Made by a program: the position numbers and the translations under genes. A DNA stretch of 64,000 nt, from the NCBI RefSeq assembly GCF_009617595.1, contig NZ_WIXK01000009.1:52628-116627 (forward strand), written 5' to 3'. The stretch comes from Tritonibacter aquimaris (GTDB lineage Bacteria; Pseudomonadota; Alphaproteobacteria; Rhodobacterales; Rhodobacteraceae). The notes under the pieces were generated by a model. It was not told the origin of the DNA, searched no databases, and saw nothing but the letters and a program-made list of their open reading frames with translations. Positions within the stretch are counted from its first letter, which is position 1, and the number at the start of each line of letters is the position of its first letter. Below, one piece after another: positions 33,211-41,155 of this stretch.

Positions 33211-34698
33211 GTGAATACGCTTTTTATGGCCGTGGACCTTTTGCTGACATGGCAGGTTTTGGGCGCACTTTTGATTGGCTCGATTGGTGGCGTCATTATC
33301 GGCGCCATTCCTGGTGTCGGGCCGGCGGTGGCCATCGCCATCCTGTTGCCGGCCACGTTCACGCTGGAGCCGCTGGTGGGGCTGTGCTTGTTGCTGGGGA
33401 TCTATGGCTCGTCGATGTATGGCGGGTCTTTGCCAGCGATTTTGATCAACACGCCGGGCACAGCGGTGAATGCGCTGACCACCTATGATGGCTATCCGAT
33501 GACCAAACGCGGCCAGGCGCTGCGCGCGCTGGGGCTGGCATATGGTGCGTCCTTTATCGGCGCGATCTTGTCGATTGTTCTGTTGATGCTGCTGTCGCCG
33601 CTGTTGGCGAAAATCGCACCGATGTTTGGCTCGCGCGAGATTTTTTTGGCGGCGTTGCTTGGCATCGTTTTGGTCATTGTCGCCCACAAGGGGCAGGTTG
33701 CCGTGGCCGGCATGCTGGCAGGGTTTGGTATTTTGTTGCAAACCGTTGGGATGGAGCCGGTGAATTACACCATGCGGTTTACCTTTGGCTTGAGCTGGCT
33801 GACCTCGGGGTTGGATCTGATTGTTGTTGTTCTGGGGCTTTTTGCCATCAGCCAGGCCTTTCAATTGATGGTCGCACCCGATGGCGCGCCAGAGGCAAAA
33901 CCGGTTACCGGATCCATGGCCAAGGCGATTTCGGAAACCTGGCGTCACAAACGGGTGGCGGCCACCGGCGGGGGATTTGGCGTCCTGATGGGAATGATCC
34001 CAGGGGTTGGTGAATTCACGGCCCAATTCATGAGCTACACCGTGGCGCGCAACCGTTCGGCCAATCCCGAGGCTTTTGGCAAGGGCAGTCCCGAAGGGCT
34101 GGTTGCGTCGGAATCTGCCAATAACGCCGTGCCGGCCGCGGCGATGATCCCTTTGTTGGCGCTGGGCATTCCGGGTGAAGCGCTGACGGCGATGATGTTG
34201 TCGGTGTTTTACGTCCACAATGTGGTGCCGGGGCCGAACCTGTTTCAAAACGAGCTGCATTTTGTCTATGCGCTGTATCTGGCGCTGCTGATTTTGAATG
34301 TGATCGTTATCTTGTGGCTGCTGGTGTCCTCAAACCTGTTGATCCGGCTGATCCGAATTCCCACGCGGTTTTTGGGCATGGGGATCTTGGTGCTCAGTTT
34401 TGTGGGGGTCTATTCGCTGCGCAATTCCGCGGTGGATTGCTTGATTGCATCGGTGTTTGGGGTTTTGGGCTTGGTCCTGCGGCGACTGAACCTGCCTGCG
34501 GTCCCGATTATCCTGGGCATGGTTCTGGGCGGGATCATGGAGGTCAAGCTGCGGTCGGCCATGGCCCAGGTCAACAGCCCATTGGATTTTGTGAACCGAC
34601 CCATTGCTGCGCTGCTGGTTTTGACCATTGCCTTTGTTGTTGTCCAAAGCCTGCGGAACAATTTTCGCGAATGGCGCCAGGAGCTTAGGGGAGGGTAA
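33211..34698 (+). CDS. TctA-family large permease subunit, copy 3
   Basis: A 495-residue channel subunit starting with GTG behind AGGAGGGG. Signature blocks GGVIIGAIPGVGPAVAIAIL, YGSSMYGGSLPAILINTPGT and MGMIPGVGEFTAQFMSYT with SESANNAVPAAAMIPLLAL are present, differing from copies 1 and 2 in line with a separate origin. Followed by a strong terminator, so the tctCBA-3 unit ends here and the muconate cycloisomerase has its own promoter. Confidence 0.93.
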   Translation: MNTLFMAVDLLLTWQVLGALLIGSIGGVIIGAIPGVGPAVAIAILLPATFTLEPLVGLCLLLGIYGSSMYGGSLPAILINTPGTAVNALTTYDGYPMTKRGQALRALGLAYGASFIGAILSIVLLMLLSPLLAKIAPMFGSREIFLAALLGIVLVIVAHKGQVAVAGMLAGFGILLQTVGMEPVNYTMRFTFGLSWLTSGLDLIVVVLGLFAISQAFQLMVAPDGAPEAKPVTGSMAKAISETWRHKRVAATGGGFGVLMGMIPGVGEFTAQFMSYTVARNRSANPEAFGKGSPEGLVASESANNAVPAAAMIPLLALGIPGEALTAMMLSVFYVHNVVPGPNLFQNELHFVYALYLALLILNVIVILWLLVSSNLLIRLIRIPTRFLGMGILVLSFVGVYSLRNSAVDCLIASVFGVLGLVLRRLNLPAVPIILGMVLGGIMEVKLRSAMAQVNSPLDFVNRPIAALLVLTIAFVVVQSLRNNFREWRQELRGG

Positions 34699-34738
34699 CC
34701 CCGAGCCCTGGTAATAGGGGCAGCCAGATCACCAAATG

Positions 34739-34775
34739 CGCCGCGTGCCCCAGTTGGGGTGCGCGGCGTCTTTTT
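34739..34775 (+). terminator. Rho-independent terminator after tctA3
   Basis: CGCCGCGTGCCCC (34739-34751) pairs along all 13 bases (two G-U pairs) with GGGGTGCGCGGCG (34756-34768) over the tetraloop AGTT, then TCTTTTT. Confidence 0.9.
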
Positions 34776-34868
34776 GCCCGCCAGCCATATGCGTTGGGTA
34801 TCACATGAGACCGCAGTCTGAATGGATCGGTTGGGGCGGATCGGCCAAAATGTGGAAAACCATTTGGA

Positions 34869-35993
34869 ATGCGACCCGTGACGAAAATCGAAAAAATTAC
34901 AGCGGATATCTTGGATATCCCGACCATCCGCGGACATGTGTTGGCGATGACCACCATGACCCAGCAGTCTTTTGTGCTTGTGCGAATTCAGTTTTCAGAC
35001 GGATCGTGCGGTATCGGCGAGGGCACCTCGATTGGGGGGTTGTCTTATGGCTGCGAAAGCCCTGAAAGCATTGCCTCGGCCATTACCACCTATATTGCGC
35101 CAATGTTGCAAGGCCAGGCCGCCAATAACGTCAATGCGTTGATTACGCGGATGGAAAAAGTAGTCAAAGGTAACTTTATCGCTCGCTCTGCGGTGGAAAT
35201 GGCGCTGTGGGATGGGTTGGCGCGGCGATTGGATCTGTCGATCAGCGCGCTTTTTGGCGGCGCGCAACATGCCTCGATCCAGGTGGCCTGGACCCTGGCG
35301 TCCGGTGACAGCGCACGCGACATCGAAGAGGCCGAGGAAATGCTGGCAACCCGGCGTCATCGCATCTTTAAACTGAAAATCGGAAATCGCTCGGTAGAGG
35401 ATGATCTGGCCCATGTGGGTGCCATCGCCAAAGCCGTGGCTGGGCGGGCCAGCATCCGCGTGGACGTGAACCAGGCCTGGAGCTTGCAGCAGGCACGATG
35501 GGGGGCGGCGGGGCTTCAGGACCTGGGCGTCGATCTGATCGAGCAACCCCTGGCCGCGCATGATCGCGCTGGCATGGCCGAACTGGTCGCCAGCCACAAA
35601 ATTGCGATTATGGCGGATGAGGCGCTGAATGGTCCAAAGGACGCGCTGGCCATGGCGCAGGCGCGGGCGGCGGATGTCTATGCGGTGAAGGTTGCGCAAT
35701 CCGGCGGGCTGGCGGCCGCGCGCGAAGTTTGCGCCATGGCCGAGGCTGCGGGGCTTGGGCTTTATGGGGGGACCATGTTGGAATGCGGTGTGGGCAGCGC
35801 CGCAGGGCTGCAACTGTTTGCCACCCGCAAGCAGATGCAATGGGGCTGCGAGCTGTTTGGCCCGCTGTTGTTCAAGGATGAGATTCTGGCCACCCCGCTT
35901 GTCTATCGCGATTTTGACGTGCACCTGCCTGCGGGTCCCGGCATCGGGGTGGAACTGGACGCGGATAAAACCAAATACTACCGACGCGGCTAG
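34869..35993 (+). CDS. catB: Muconate cycloisomerase (mandelate racemase/MLE family, CatB-like)
   Basis: A 374-residue enolase-superfamily enzyme. K168 and K170 (FKLKIG) form the KxK acid/base pair; metal ligands are D199 (VDVNQAW), E225 (LIEQPL) and D250 (MADEAL); the second base is K274. VAWTLASGDSARDIEEA and YGGTMLECGVGSAAG match muconate cycloisomerases strongly. It would lactonise cis,cis-muconate, or a substituted muconate, to a muconolactone. The next step, muconolactone isomerase (CatC), has no candidate in the window. It faces the LysR gene tail to tail with one base between stops. GTTGGGTATCA at 34793 repeats a half-site from the LysR-type promoter at 37.9 kb. Confidence 0.9.
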   Translation: MRPVTKIEKITADILDIPTIRGHVLAMTTMTQQSFVLVRIQFSDGSCGIGEGTSIGGLSYGCESPESIASAITTYIAPMLQGQAANNVNALITRMEKVVKGNFIARSAVEMALWDGLARRLDLSISALFGGAQHASIQVAWTLASGDSARDIEEAEEMLATRRHRIFKLKIGNRSVEDDLAHVGAIAKAVAGRASIRVDVNQAWSLQQARWGAAGLQDLGVDLIEQPLAAHDRAGMAELVASHKIAIMADEALNGPKDALAMAQARAADVYAVKVAQSGGLAAAREVCAMAEAAGLGLYGGTMLECGVGSAAGLQLFATRKQMQWGCELFGPLLFKDEILATPLVYRDFDVHLPAGPGIGVELDADKTKYYRRG

Positions 35994-35994
35994 G

Positions 35995-36885
35995 TCAGAT
36001 GGTTTTCCGGGCCACGGTCTGGGCCAGGGAAATGAAGTTCTTGATGTGGATCCCGCTTTCGTCGATCCGGTGGTTGATCGAAAGCGAGGTCTTGTCCAAG
36101 GGCAGGTTGATGTTCAAAAACCGGATGCCATTGCGCTGGGCATTGGCAACCGAGGCAGGCACGATGCAGACGCCTTCGCCGATGGAGACCAGGCTCAGCG
36201 CGGTTTGCAGATCCATGGTGAACACCCGTTTGGGCAATTCGATCCCTTGGGTTTCAAAGTTTTGCAGCACAAAATCTGCATAGCTGGGGCGGGGGAACTC
36301 CGGATAAAGGATCACGTTTTGCGCGGCGATCTCGGCCCCGCTGATCCCGTTGGAACGCTCCAGCGGTAGCGCATCCGGCACCGCCGCTACCAGGGGTTCC
36401 TGGCTCAGATCGCGGCTGATGAATTCCACGTCGCGCAATGCGGGCCGGGTGATGGCCACATCGACCTCGCGGCGGATCAATGCCCGGTGCAGATTGGCGT
36501 TGTTCATCGGGATCAGCGACAGGTTCACATGCGGGTAATTCTTGCGGAAGGATTTGATGATGTTGGGCACCAACCCATAGGTGGATGATCCCACAAACCC
36601 GATGCGCAACCGGCCTTCAGCCCCTTGGCCCAGGCGCTTGACCTCCAACAGAGTGTCGTCGATATCGGTCAGAATGGTCTGGAGCCGCTCATAAAGCCGC
36701 GCCCCGGCCTGGGTCAAAGAGATCGCATTGCGGCCCCGGTTAAAGAGCTGCGCGCCTATGTCTTCTTCGATCTGTTTAATCTGACGGCTCAATGGCGGTT
36801 GCGCCATGTCCAAACGCTCTGCCGCCCGGCCAAAATGAAGCTCTTCGGCGACCGCGACAAAGTAATGCATCTGTTTGATATTCAA
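35995..36885 (-). CDS. LysR-family regulator (CatR/CatM/BenM-like)
   Basis: A 296-residue LTTR. N-terminal helix-turn-helix MHYFVAVAEELHFGRAAERL and MAQPPLSRQIKQIEEDIGAQ; effector domain from about residue 90 (GRLRIGFVGSSTYGLVPNII). The start is TTG at 36885, behind GGGAGA, which restores the normal LTTR N-terminus (LNIKQMHYFVAVAEE); the longer frame from 37050 would run over a terminator hairpin. It is encoded after the 1,2-dioxygenase gene on the same strand but beyond a strong hairpin. CatM/BenM-type proteins respond to muconate; the GTATC/GATAC dyads at 37917-37986 are the probable target. Confidence 0.9.
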   Translation of the reverse strand: MNIKQMHYFVAVAEELHFGRAAERLDMAQPPLSRQIKQIEEDIGAQLFNRGRNAISLTQAGARLYERLQTILTDIDDTLLEVKRLGQGAEGRLRIGFVGSSTYGLVPNIIKSFRKNYPHVNLSLIPMNNANLHRALIRREVDVAITRPALRDVEFISRDLSQEPLVAAVPDALPLERSNGISGAEIAAQNVILYPEFPRPSYADFVLQNFETQGIELPKRVFTMDLQTALSLVSIGEGVCIVPASVANAQRNGIRFLNINLPLDKTSLSINHRIDESGIHIKNFISLAQTVARKTI

Positions 36886-36929
36886 CCGGGTCTCCCGTGA
36901 AGGGTGCGGGGCGGGCCCGCCATGGGCAA

Positions 36930-36951
36930 AAGCCCCCGATGCCGGGGGCTT
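36930..36951 (-). terminator. Rho-independent terminator after the 1,2-dioxygenase gene
   Basis: AAGCCCCCG and CGGGGGCTT form a 9-bp stem with a 4-base loop. On the minus strand the stem is followed by TTTTG, so it terminates dioxygenase transcription 20 bases after its stop, before the lysR gene. Confidence 0.85.
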
Positions 36952-36970
36952 AGCAGTTGTTTCAAAAGTT

Positions 36971-37819
36971 TTATTCGGCCTTGAGGACGAAATCAAACAC
37001 CACATGCAGGTCGGTGTCCAGTTCATCGCCAGCCGGTTTGAACTCGCCAATCAGGCTTTCTTTCACCGCAAACACGCTGTCATTGTCGAGCCATTCGCTG
37101 GTGCTGTCGTAGATCTGGCTGATCAAGGAGCGATACCCGTCCTTGGACAGGATAAAGTGGATGTGACCGGGACGGTTGGGGTGATGGCCCATGGCCGACA
37201 GCAGCTCGCCCGCGGTTGCGTCATCCGGGATCGGATAGGGCACAGGGCGCACCGCGCGAAAGGCGTAATGGCCGTTTTCATCGGTGCTGAGGCGGCCGCG
37301 CAGGTTGTAATCCGGCTGATCCGGGTCGGTGTTTTCATAGAGCCCGTTTGGCGCATCTTCCCAGACGTCCAGGATCACGTCGGCCAGCGGGTTTCCGTCG
37401 GCATCGCGCACATAACCTTCGAAATAGACGCTTTCTTCGTTGTCATAGTGTTTTTGTACGGTCGAGGCACCCTTGGGCAGAACCGGCGGGTTTTCCCGGT
37501 AAAACGGGCCTAGAACCGTGGATTCGCTGACGCTGCCTTCGACCGGATTGGTCTGCATATCCACCAAAACTTCCAACCCCAAAATGTCGGCCAGCAGGAT
37601 AAACTCTTGGCGTTTGCCGTCGCACAGCGCACCCGCACGGGCCAGGTAATCGCAGGCATACATCAACTCGTCATGTTGCAGATTGACGTCGCGGGCAAAG
37701 CCATGCATGTGGCGGATCAGCGCCGTCAGGATCTCGCGGTTGCGATCGGTCAAATCGCCAAATTTGCCCATGGATCCAAGGACGACATCGGTGATGTTCT
37801 CAAGGGTGACGTTGGTCAT
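36971..37819 (-). CDS. Intradiol 1,2-dioxygenase, hydroxyquinol/catechol type
   Basis: A 282-residue dioxygenase with an N-terminal dimerisation domain (ILTALIRHMHGFARDV, DGKRQEFILLADILGL) and the catalytic domain with Fe(III) ligands Y161 (NGLYEN), Y195 (PVPYPIP), H219 and H221 (RPGHIHF). The RPVPYPIPDDATAGELL loop and KRQEFILL block are typical of hydroxyquinol 1,2-dioxygenases; classical CatA has PSGYGC at that place. With maleylacetate reductase nearby, hydroxyquinol to maleylacetate is the best-supported reaction, but catechol to muconate remains possible given the cycloisomerase. Start chosen at 37819 behind CGGAGGAG; the track-length frame is longer. Confidence 0.88.
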   Translation of the reverse strand: MTNVTLENITDVVLGSMGKFGDLTDRNREILTALIRHMHGFARDVNLQHDELMYACDYLARAGALCDGKRQEFILLADILGLEVLVDMQTNPVEGSVSESTVLGPFYRENPPVLPKGASTVQKHYDNEESVYFEGYVRDADGNPLADVILDVWEDAPNGLYENTDPDQPDYNLRGRLSTDENGHYAFRAVRPVPYPIPDDATAGELLSAMGHHPNRPGHIHFILSKDGYRSLISQIYDSTSEWLDNDSVFAVKESLIGEFKPAGDELDTDLHVVFDFVLKAE

Positions 37820-37916
37820 TTTCTCTCCTCCGTAAATGCGTGTCTGTGGGGTGCTAGGCACCGGACTTGACCGGCCAATGATCCTCATCGTTGGCCCGTA
37901 CTCCAATGCACGCGCC

Positions 37917-37986
37917 AGTATCGGTCGATACTTTGTCTTGGGGGCGGCGCGTGCGGTTGGGTATCATCAGATACCGGCTGCGGTAT
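37917..37986 (+). promoter_or_regulatory. LysR-type operator cluster (GTATC/GATAC dyads)
   Basis: Three overlapping or adjacent dyads: AGTATCGGTCGATACT (37917-37932), GGTATCATCAGATACC (37960-37975) and ATACCGGCTGCGGTAT (37971-37986). They lie in the divergent gap between the dioxygenase (-) and the 38062 gene (+). CatM/BenM sites are known to be ATAC-N7-GTAT; the last dyad is close, with N8. Two such sites spaced by about 43 bp fit recognition and activation sites of an LTTR. Confidence 0.7.
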
Positions 37987-38061
37987 TGTGTGGATGGGGT
38001 AAAATTCGTCAGGTTTGTCCGCAGGTTGGTGGGATTTTGTCGCCTGCCAGAAAGGAAGAAT

Positions 38062-38436
38062 ATGCTGGACATCCTGAAAGACATGGGCGCGCGCCTTGAT
38101 CAAAGGCCGCATCTTTTGCGCCTGGGCGCCCTGTTTTCTGAGACCGTGTTGTTGCAGGTGGCAGAGGACGAATTTTACCTGTGTTTTGATCGCGGCCGAT
38201 TGGTATCGGTGACACCGGGGCCAAGCCGCAAAACCCCCTGGCGGTTTGCCTTTAAAACCGATGCAGCGGCCTTGGACGCCTTTTGGCAGCCCCTCCCAGA
38301 GCCGGGGTTTCACGACCTTTTTGGTTTGGTGAAAATCGGTCGCGCCCGGATTGACGGGGATATGTTGATGCTGGTGAAAAACTTGCGGTTTTTCAAAGAA
38401 TTCATGGCGCTGGGCCGTGTAGCCAAGGAAGGGTAG
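38062..38436 (+). CDS. Conserved-looking small protein of unknown function
   Basis: A 124-residue soluble protein not confidently recognised. It has a short helix followed by a probable beta-rich region (LLQVAEDEFYLCFDRGRLVSVTPG, RIDGDMLMLVKNLRFFKEF). The pattern of a beta-sheet layer with a final hydrophobic helix recalls SCP2-like lipid/ligand-binding proteins, but this is only an impression. AGGAAG ribosome site. Its stop codon is followed immediately by the start of the alpha/beta hydrolase, so the two are co-translated and probably act on the same intermediate. Controlled from the divergent LysR-type promoter. Confidence 0.75.
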   Translation: MLDILKDMGARLDQRPHLLRLGALFSETVLLQVAEDEFYLCFDRGRLVSVTPGPSRKTPWRFAFKTDAAALDAFWQPLPEPGFHDLFGLVKIGRARIDGDMLMLVKNLRFFKEFMALGRVAKEG

Positions 38437-39282
38437 ATGATGGCTGAGATTGAACCGATTTGCGGCCGTTACGTGACCCTGTCGATTGCCGGGCAACAGC
38501 AGCGGATTTATTTTGAAGAAGCCGGGCAGGGGCGTCCGGTCCTGTGTCTGCACACAGCCGGGGCGGATACGCGCCAATGGCGACATTTGATGAATGACGC
38601 CCAGATCACCGCGCAAAACCGTATTATCGCCTTTGATATGCCCTGGCACGGGAAATCCCTGCCGCCCGAAGGGTTTGAAACCGAAGAGTATTTGCTGAGC
38701 ACTGAAACCTATATGGAGACGGTGCTGGCCATGGTAGAAGCGCTGGGTCTGGAAAAGCCGATCCTGGCGGGGTGTTCGATGGGCGGGCGGATTTCGCTGC
38801 AACTTGCGGCGCTGCACCCAGAGGCGTTCTCTGGTTTTATCGCCATTGAAGCCAGCGATTTCCAGGCCGCTTGGTATGACATTGATTGGTTCCATCGCCC
38901 GGATGCCCATGGCGGCGAAATGGGGGCGGCTTTGGTCTCGGCCAATATCTCGCCTCATGCGCCCAACGCGGAACGCTGGAATACCCAGTGGATGTTCATG
39001 ATGAGCGGCCCCGGCGTGTTTCGTGGCGATCTGAGCTTTTACACCCGCGATGACAGTCTGATCGGGCGTCTGGAGCGGATCGATACCGCTCAAACACCGG
39101 TGCATATTATGGTTGGCGCCTATGATCTGACCTGCACGCCCGAGGATGCGCAGCGCACCGCAGACCAGATCTCGGGGGCGACGATCACGGTGATGCATGA
39201 GTTGGGGCATTTCCCGATGAGCGAACATCCTGAGGCCTTTCGTCCTTACTTCGTTGCGGCGCTGGCACGTATGACCAACTGA
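38437..39282 (+). CDS. Alpha/beta hydrolase, candidate enol-lactone or dienelactone hydrolase
   Basis: A 281-residue alpha/beta-hydrolase-fold protein: oxyanion region VLCLHTAGADTRQW, nucleophile elbow LAGCSMGGRISLQLA (serine), acid in VGAYDLTC and histidine in HELGHFPMSEHP. It is of the PcaD-like serine type, not the dienelactone hydrolase family, which uses a cysteine in GYCLGG. In this setting (dioxygenase, cycloisomerase, maleylacetate reductase) it could open a lactone formed from muconate. Immediately follows the 38062 gene and ends before a strong terminator. Confidence 0.85.
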   Translation: MMAEIEPICGRYVTLSIAGQQQRIYFEEAGQGRPVLCLHTAGADTRQWRHLMNDAQITAQNRIIAFDMPWHGKSLPPEGFETEEYLLSTETYMETVLAMVEALGLEKPILAGCSMGGRISLQLAALHPEAFSGFIAIEASDFQAAWYDIDWFHRPDAHGGEMGAALVSANISPHAPNAERWNTQWMFMMSGPGVFRGDLSFYTRDDSLIGRLERIDTAQTPVHIMVGAYDLTCTPEDAQRTADQISGATITVMHELGHFPMSEHPEAFRPYFVAALARMTN

Positions 39283-39334
39283 GCCGCGCCGGTTGGGTCG
39301 CGTTCAACAGAACAGGTTAAAACAATAGGGAGGG

Positions 39335-39361
39335 GGGGCCGCATAACGCGGCCCCTTTTTT
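39335..39361 (+). terminator. Bidirectional-type terminator between hydrolase and dctM
   Basis: GGGGCCGC (39335-39342) and GCGGCCCC (39348-39355) around loop ATAAC, followed by TTTTTT. It terminates the plus-strand unit and lies at the end of the convergent iac-TRAP operon. Confidence 0.9.
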
Positions 39362-40646
39362 ACATCAGATTGGGGATGAAAAGGACGATGGCCGGAAAGG
39401 CCAGGATGATGATCACCCGCAATACATCCACCAACAAAAACGGAACCAGACCGCGGAAAATCGTGCCAAGCCGCACGTCCTTGAGCACGGATTTCAACAC
39501 AAAGGCGTTCAGCCCGACCGGCGGCGTGATATAGCTGAGCTCGGTCACAATCACCACGTAGATGCCAAACCAGATCAGATCATACCCAAGGCTGGCCACA
39601 ATCGGATAAAAGATCGGCACAGTCAGCGTGATCATCGACAGACCTTCCAGAACGCAACCAAGCGCCAGGTAGATCAGCGTGATCACCAAAAGGGCCGCCA
39701 GCGGGTGGCCGACACTTGCCACCAGATTGTGGATCTCATGGCCCATGCCTGACATGTTGACGTAATTGGCAAAGGTCAGCGCGCCAAACAGGATCAGGAA
39801 CATGCTGGCGGTGGTTTTTGCGGTTTCATACAGGGTTTGCAGTAATTCCATGGCGGACAAGCGCCCCTGTAGGATTACCAATAAAAACGCGCCACCCGCG
39901 CCCATACCCGCGCTTTCGGTTGGGGTGAAAACGCCCAGGTAAATCCCGCCCATCACAAAGACAAACAGCCCCAGCGCGCCAATCACCCCTTTGAGCGCCA
40001 AAAGCCGGTCGCGTAGCGGCAGCTTGCTTTCGCATTGCAGATCCAACCCGCCAAAGGTGACCGACATGCGCACCGCCAGCGTATAAAGGATAACACCCAG
40101 GATGCCGGGCAGAATACCTGCCAGAAACAGCTTGCCGATGTCTTGCTGGGTCATGATGCCGTAAAACACCAGGATTACCGAAGGGGGGATCAAAATACCC
40201 AAGGTGCCCCCGGCTGCAATCGAAGCGGTCGACAGCCCGTCGGGGTATTTGAATTGCCGCATCGACGGCATCGCAATCTTTGTCATGGTGGAAGCGGTGG
40301 CCAGGGACGAGCCGCAGACGGAGGAAAACCCACCGCAAGCCACCACAGTTGCCATGGCCAGCCCACCTTTGCGGTGGCGCAACCAGGCGTGGGCGGCGCT
40401 GTAGAGATCGCGGGCGATACCCGATTGCACCACAAAATTCCCCATCATCAAAAACAGCGGCAAGATCGATAGGTTATAGTGGCGCGCATTGTCAAAAAAC
40501 GTCTGTCCCAGAAGGGCCAGCGAGGGTTTGAACCCGATGATAGCCGCGGTCCCAATGGTGCCAACAACGGTCAGAGCCAGCCCAATGGGCACCCCCACCA
40601 ACAGCATTGCAAACAGGATCCCCAGCCCGATTTCCCATTCGATCAT
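39360..40646 (-). CDS. TRAP transporter large permease (DctM family)
   Basis: A 428-residue protein with about twelve membrane segments and DctM signatures: GVPIGLALTVVG, ARHYNLSILPLFLMMGNFV, GGFSSVCGSSLATASTMTKI, GGTLGILIPPSVILVFYGI, YITPPVGLNAFVLKSV. The start is set at the ATG overlapping the dctQ stop (ATGA) with GGAGG upstream; the longer frame reads back into dctQ. Last gene of the minus-strand iac-like operon. The large subunit carries out sodium-coupled uptake of a ligand delivered by the DctP protein, here most likely an aromatic acid. Confidence 0.93.
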   Translation of the reverse strand: MIEWEIGLGILFAMLLVGVPIGLALTVVGTIGTAAIIGFKPSLALLGQTFFDNARHYNLSILPLFLMMGNFVVQSGIARDLYSAAHAWLRHRKGGLAMATVVACGGFSSVCGSSLATASTMTKIAMPSMRQFKYPDGLSTASIAAGGTLGILIPPSVILVFYGIMTQQDIGKLFLAGILPGILGVILYTLAVRMSVTFGGLDLQCESKLPLRDRLLALKGVIGALGLFVFVMGGIYLGVFTPTESAGMGAGGAFLLVILQGRLSAMELLQTLYETAKTTASMFLILFGALTFANYVNMSGMGHEIHNLVASVGHPLAALLVITLIYLALGCVLEGLSMITLTVPIFYPIVASLGYDLIWFGIYVVIVTELSYITPPVGLNAFVLKSVLKDVRLGTIFRGLVPFLLVDVLRVIIILAFPAIVLFIPNLM

Positions 40647-41155
40647 TTTGTGCCTCCACCGTGATATTTTGAGGCCGTCAGCCCATGCCAAACTGTAACG
40701 ATTGCCGCCAGTGCAGTCAGAACCGCCAGGCCATAGCCAAGCGGCGCAATTGGAAGTTTCAATGTGGGCGTGGTGCCGCCATAGCCCGCGATCTGATCGC
40801 CAATCGCCCACAGGCGCCAGGCGATCATCCCCAGAACCAAACCGGAAAACAGGCTGACGACCATATCCATCAGACGTCTGACCCTATCGCCAAACTGGCC
40901 GGTCAGCAGATCAACCGCGATGTGTTCGCCATCCAGGCTGGCTGCGGGCAGGCCGATGAAAATCACCGCAGCCAGCAACATTTCGGTCAGCTCGGTGGCG
41001 CCGGCAACCGGCGCATTGCGCAGGTAACGCCCTAAAACGTCCGCCACCGTCAACCCCATCATGATCATCAACAAAACGGCACAAATCACCGCAATTCCAA
41101 GTCTGAACCGGCGAATAGATCCGCCGGCCAGATATGTTGTTGCCTTGTCGCTCAT
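40643..41155 (-). CDS. TRAP transporter small permease (DctQ family)
   Basis: A 170-residue, four-segment membrane protein with the family block LTEMLLAAVIFIGLPAASLDGEHIAVDLLTGQ (E and H residues conserved) and VLGRYLRNAP. Overlaps both dctP and dctM by 4 bp. Expected size and order for a TRAP system. Confidence 0.92.
   Translation of the reverse strand: MSDKATTYLAGGSIRRFRLGIAVICAVLLMIMMGLTVADVLGRYLRNAPVAGATELTEMLLAAVIFIGLPAASLDGEHIAVDLLTGQFGDRVRRLMDMVVSLFSGLVLGMIAWRLWAIGDQIAGYGGTTPTLKLPIAPLGYGLAVLTALAAIVTVWHGLTASKYHGGGTK

Noticed and set aside
32899..34260. 453-codon minus-strand open frame, rich in H, Q and R
   Set aside because: Composition is that of the complement of a hydrophobic membrane protein; it is a shadow of tctB3/tctA3.
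36971..37819. Calling this a plain catechol 1,2-dioxygenase, catA
   Set aside because: The active-site loop RPVPYPIP and the KRQEFILL block point to hydroxyquinol-type enzymes; catechol activity cannot be excluded but no symbol is justified.
37885..39228. 447-codon minus-strand open frame
   Set aside because: Antisense to the 38062 protein and the alpha/beta hydrolase, both of which have ribosome sites and, for the hydrolase, a full catalytic triad.
38437..39282. Calling this dienelactone hydrolase (ClcD/TfdE)
   Set aside because: The nucleophile elbow is GCSMGG with serine; the dienelactone hydrolase family uses cysteine. Only a broad hydrolase call is supported.
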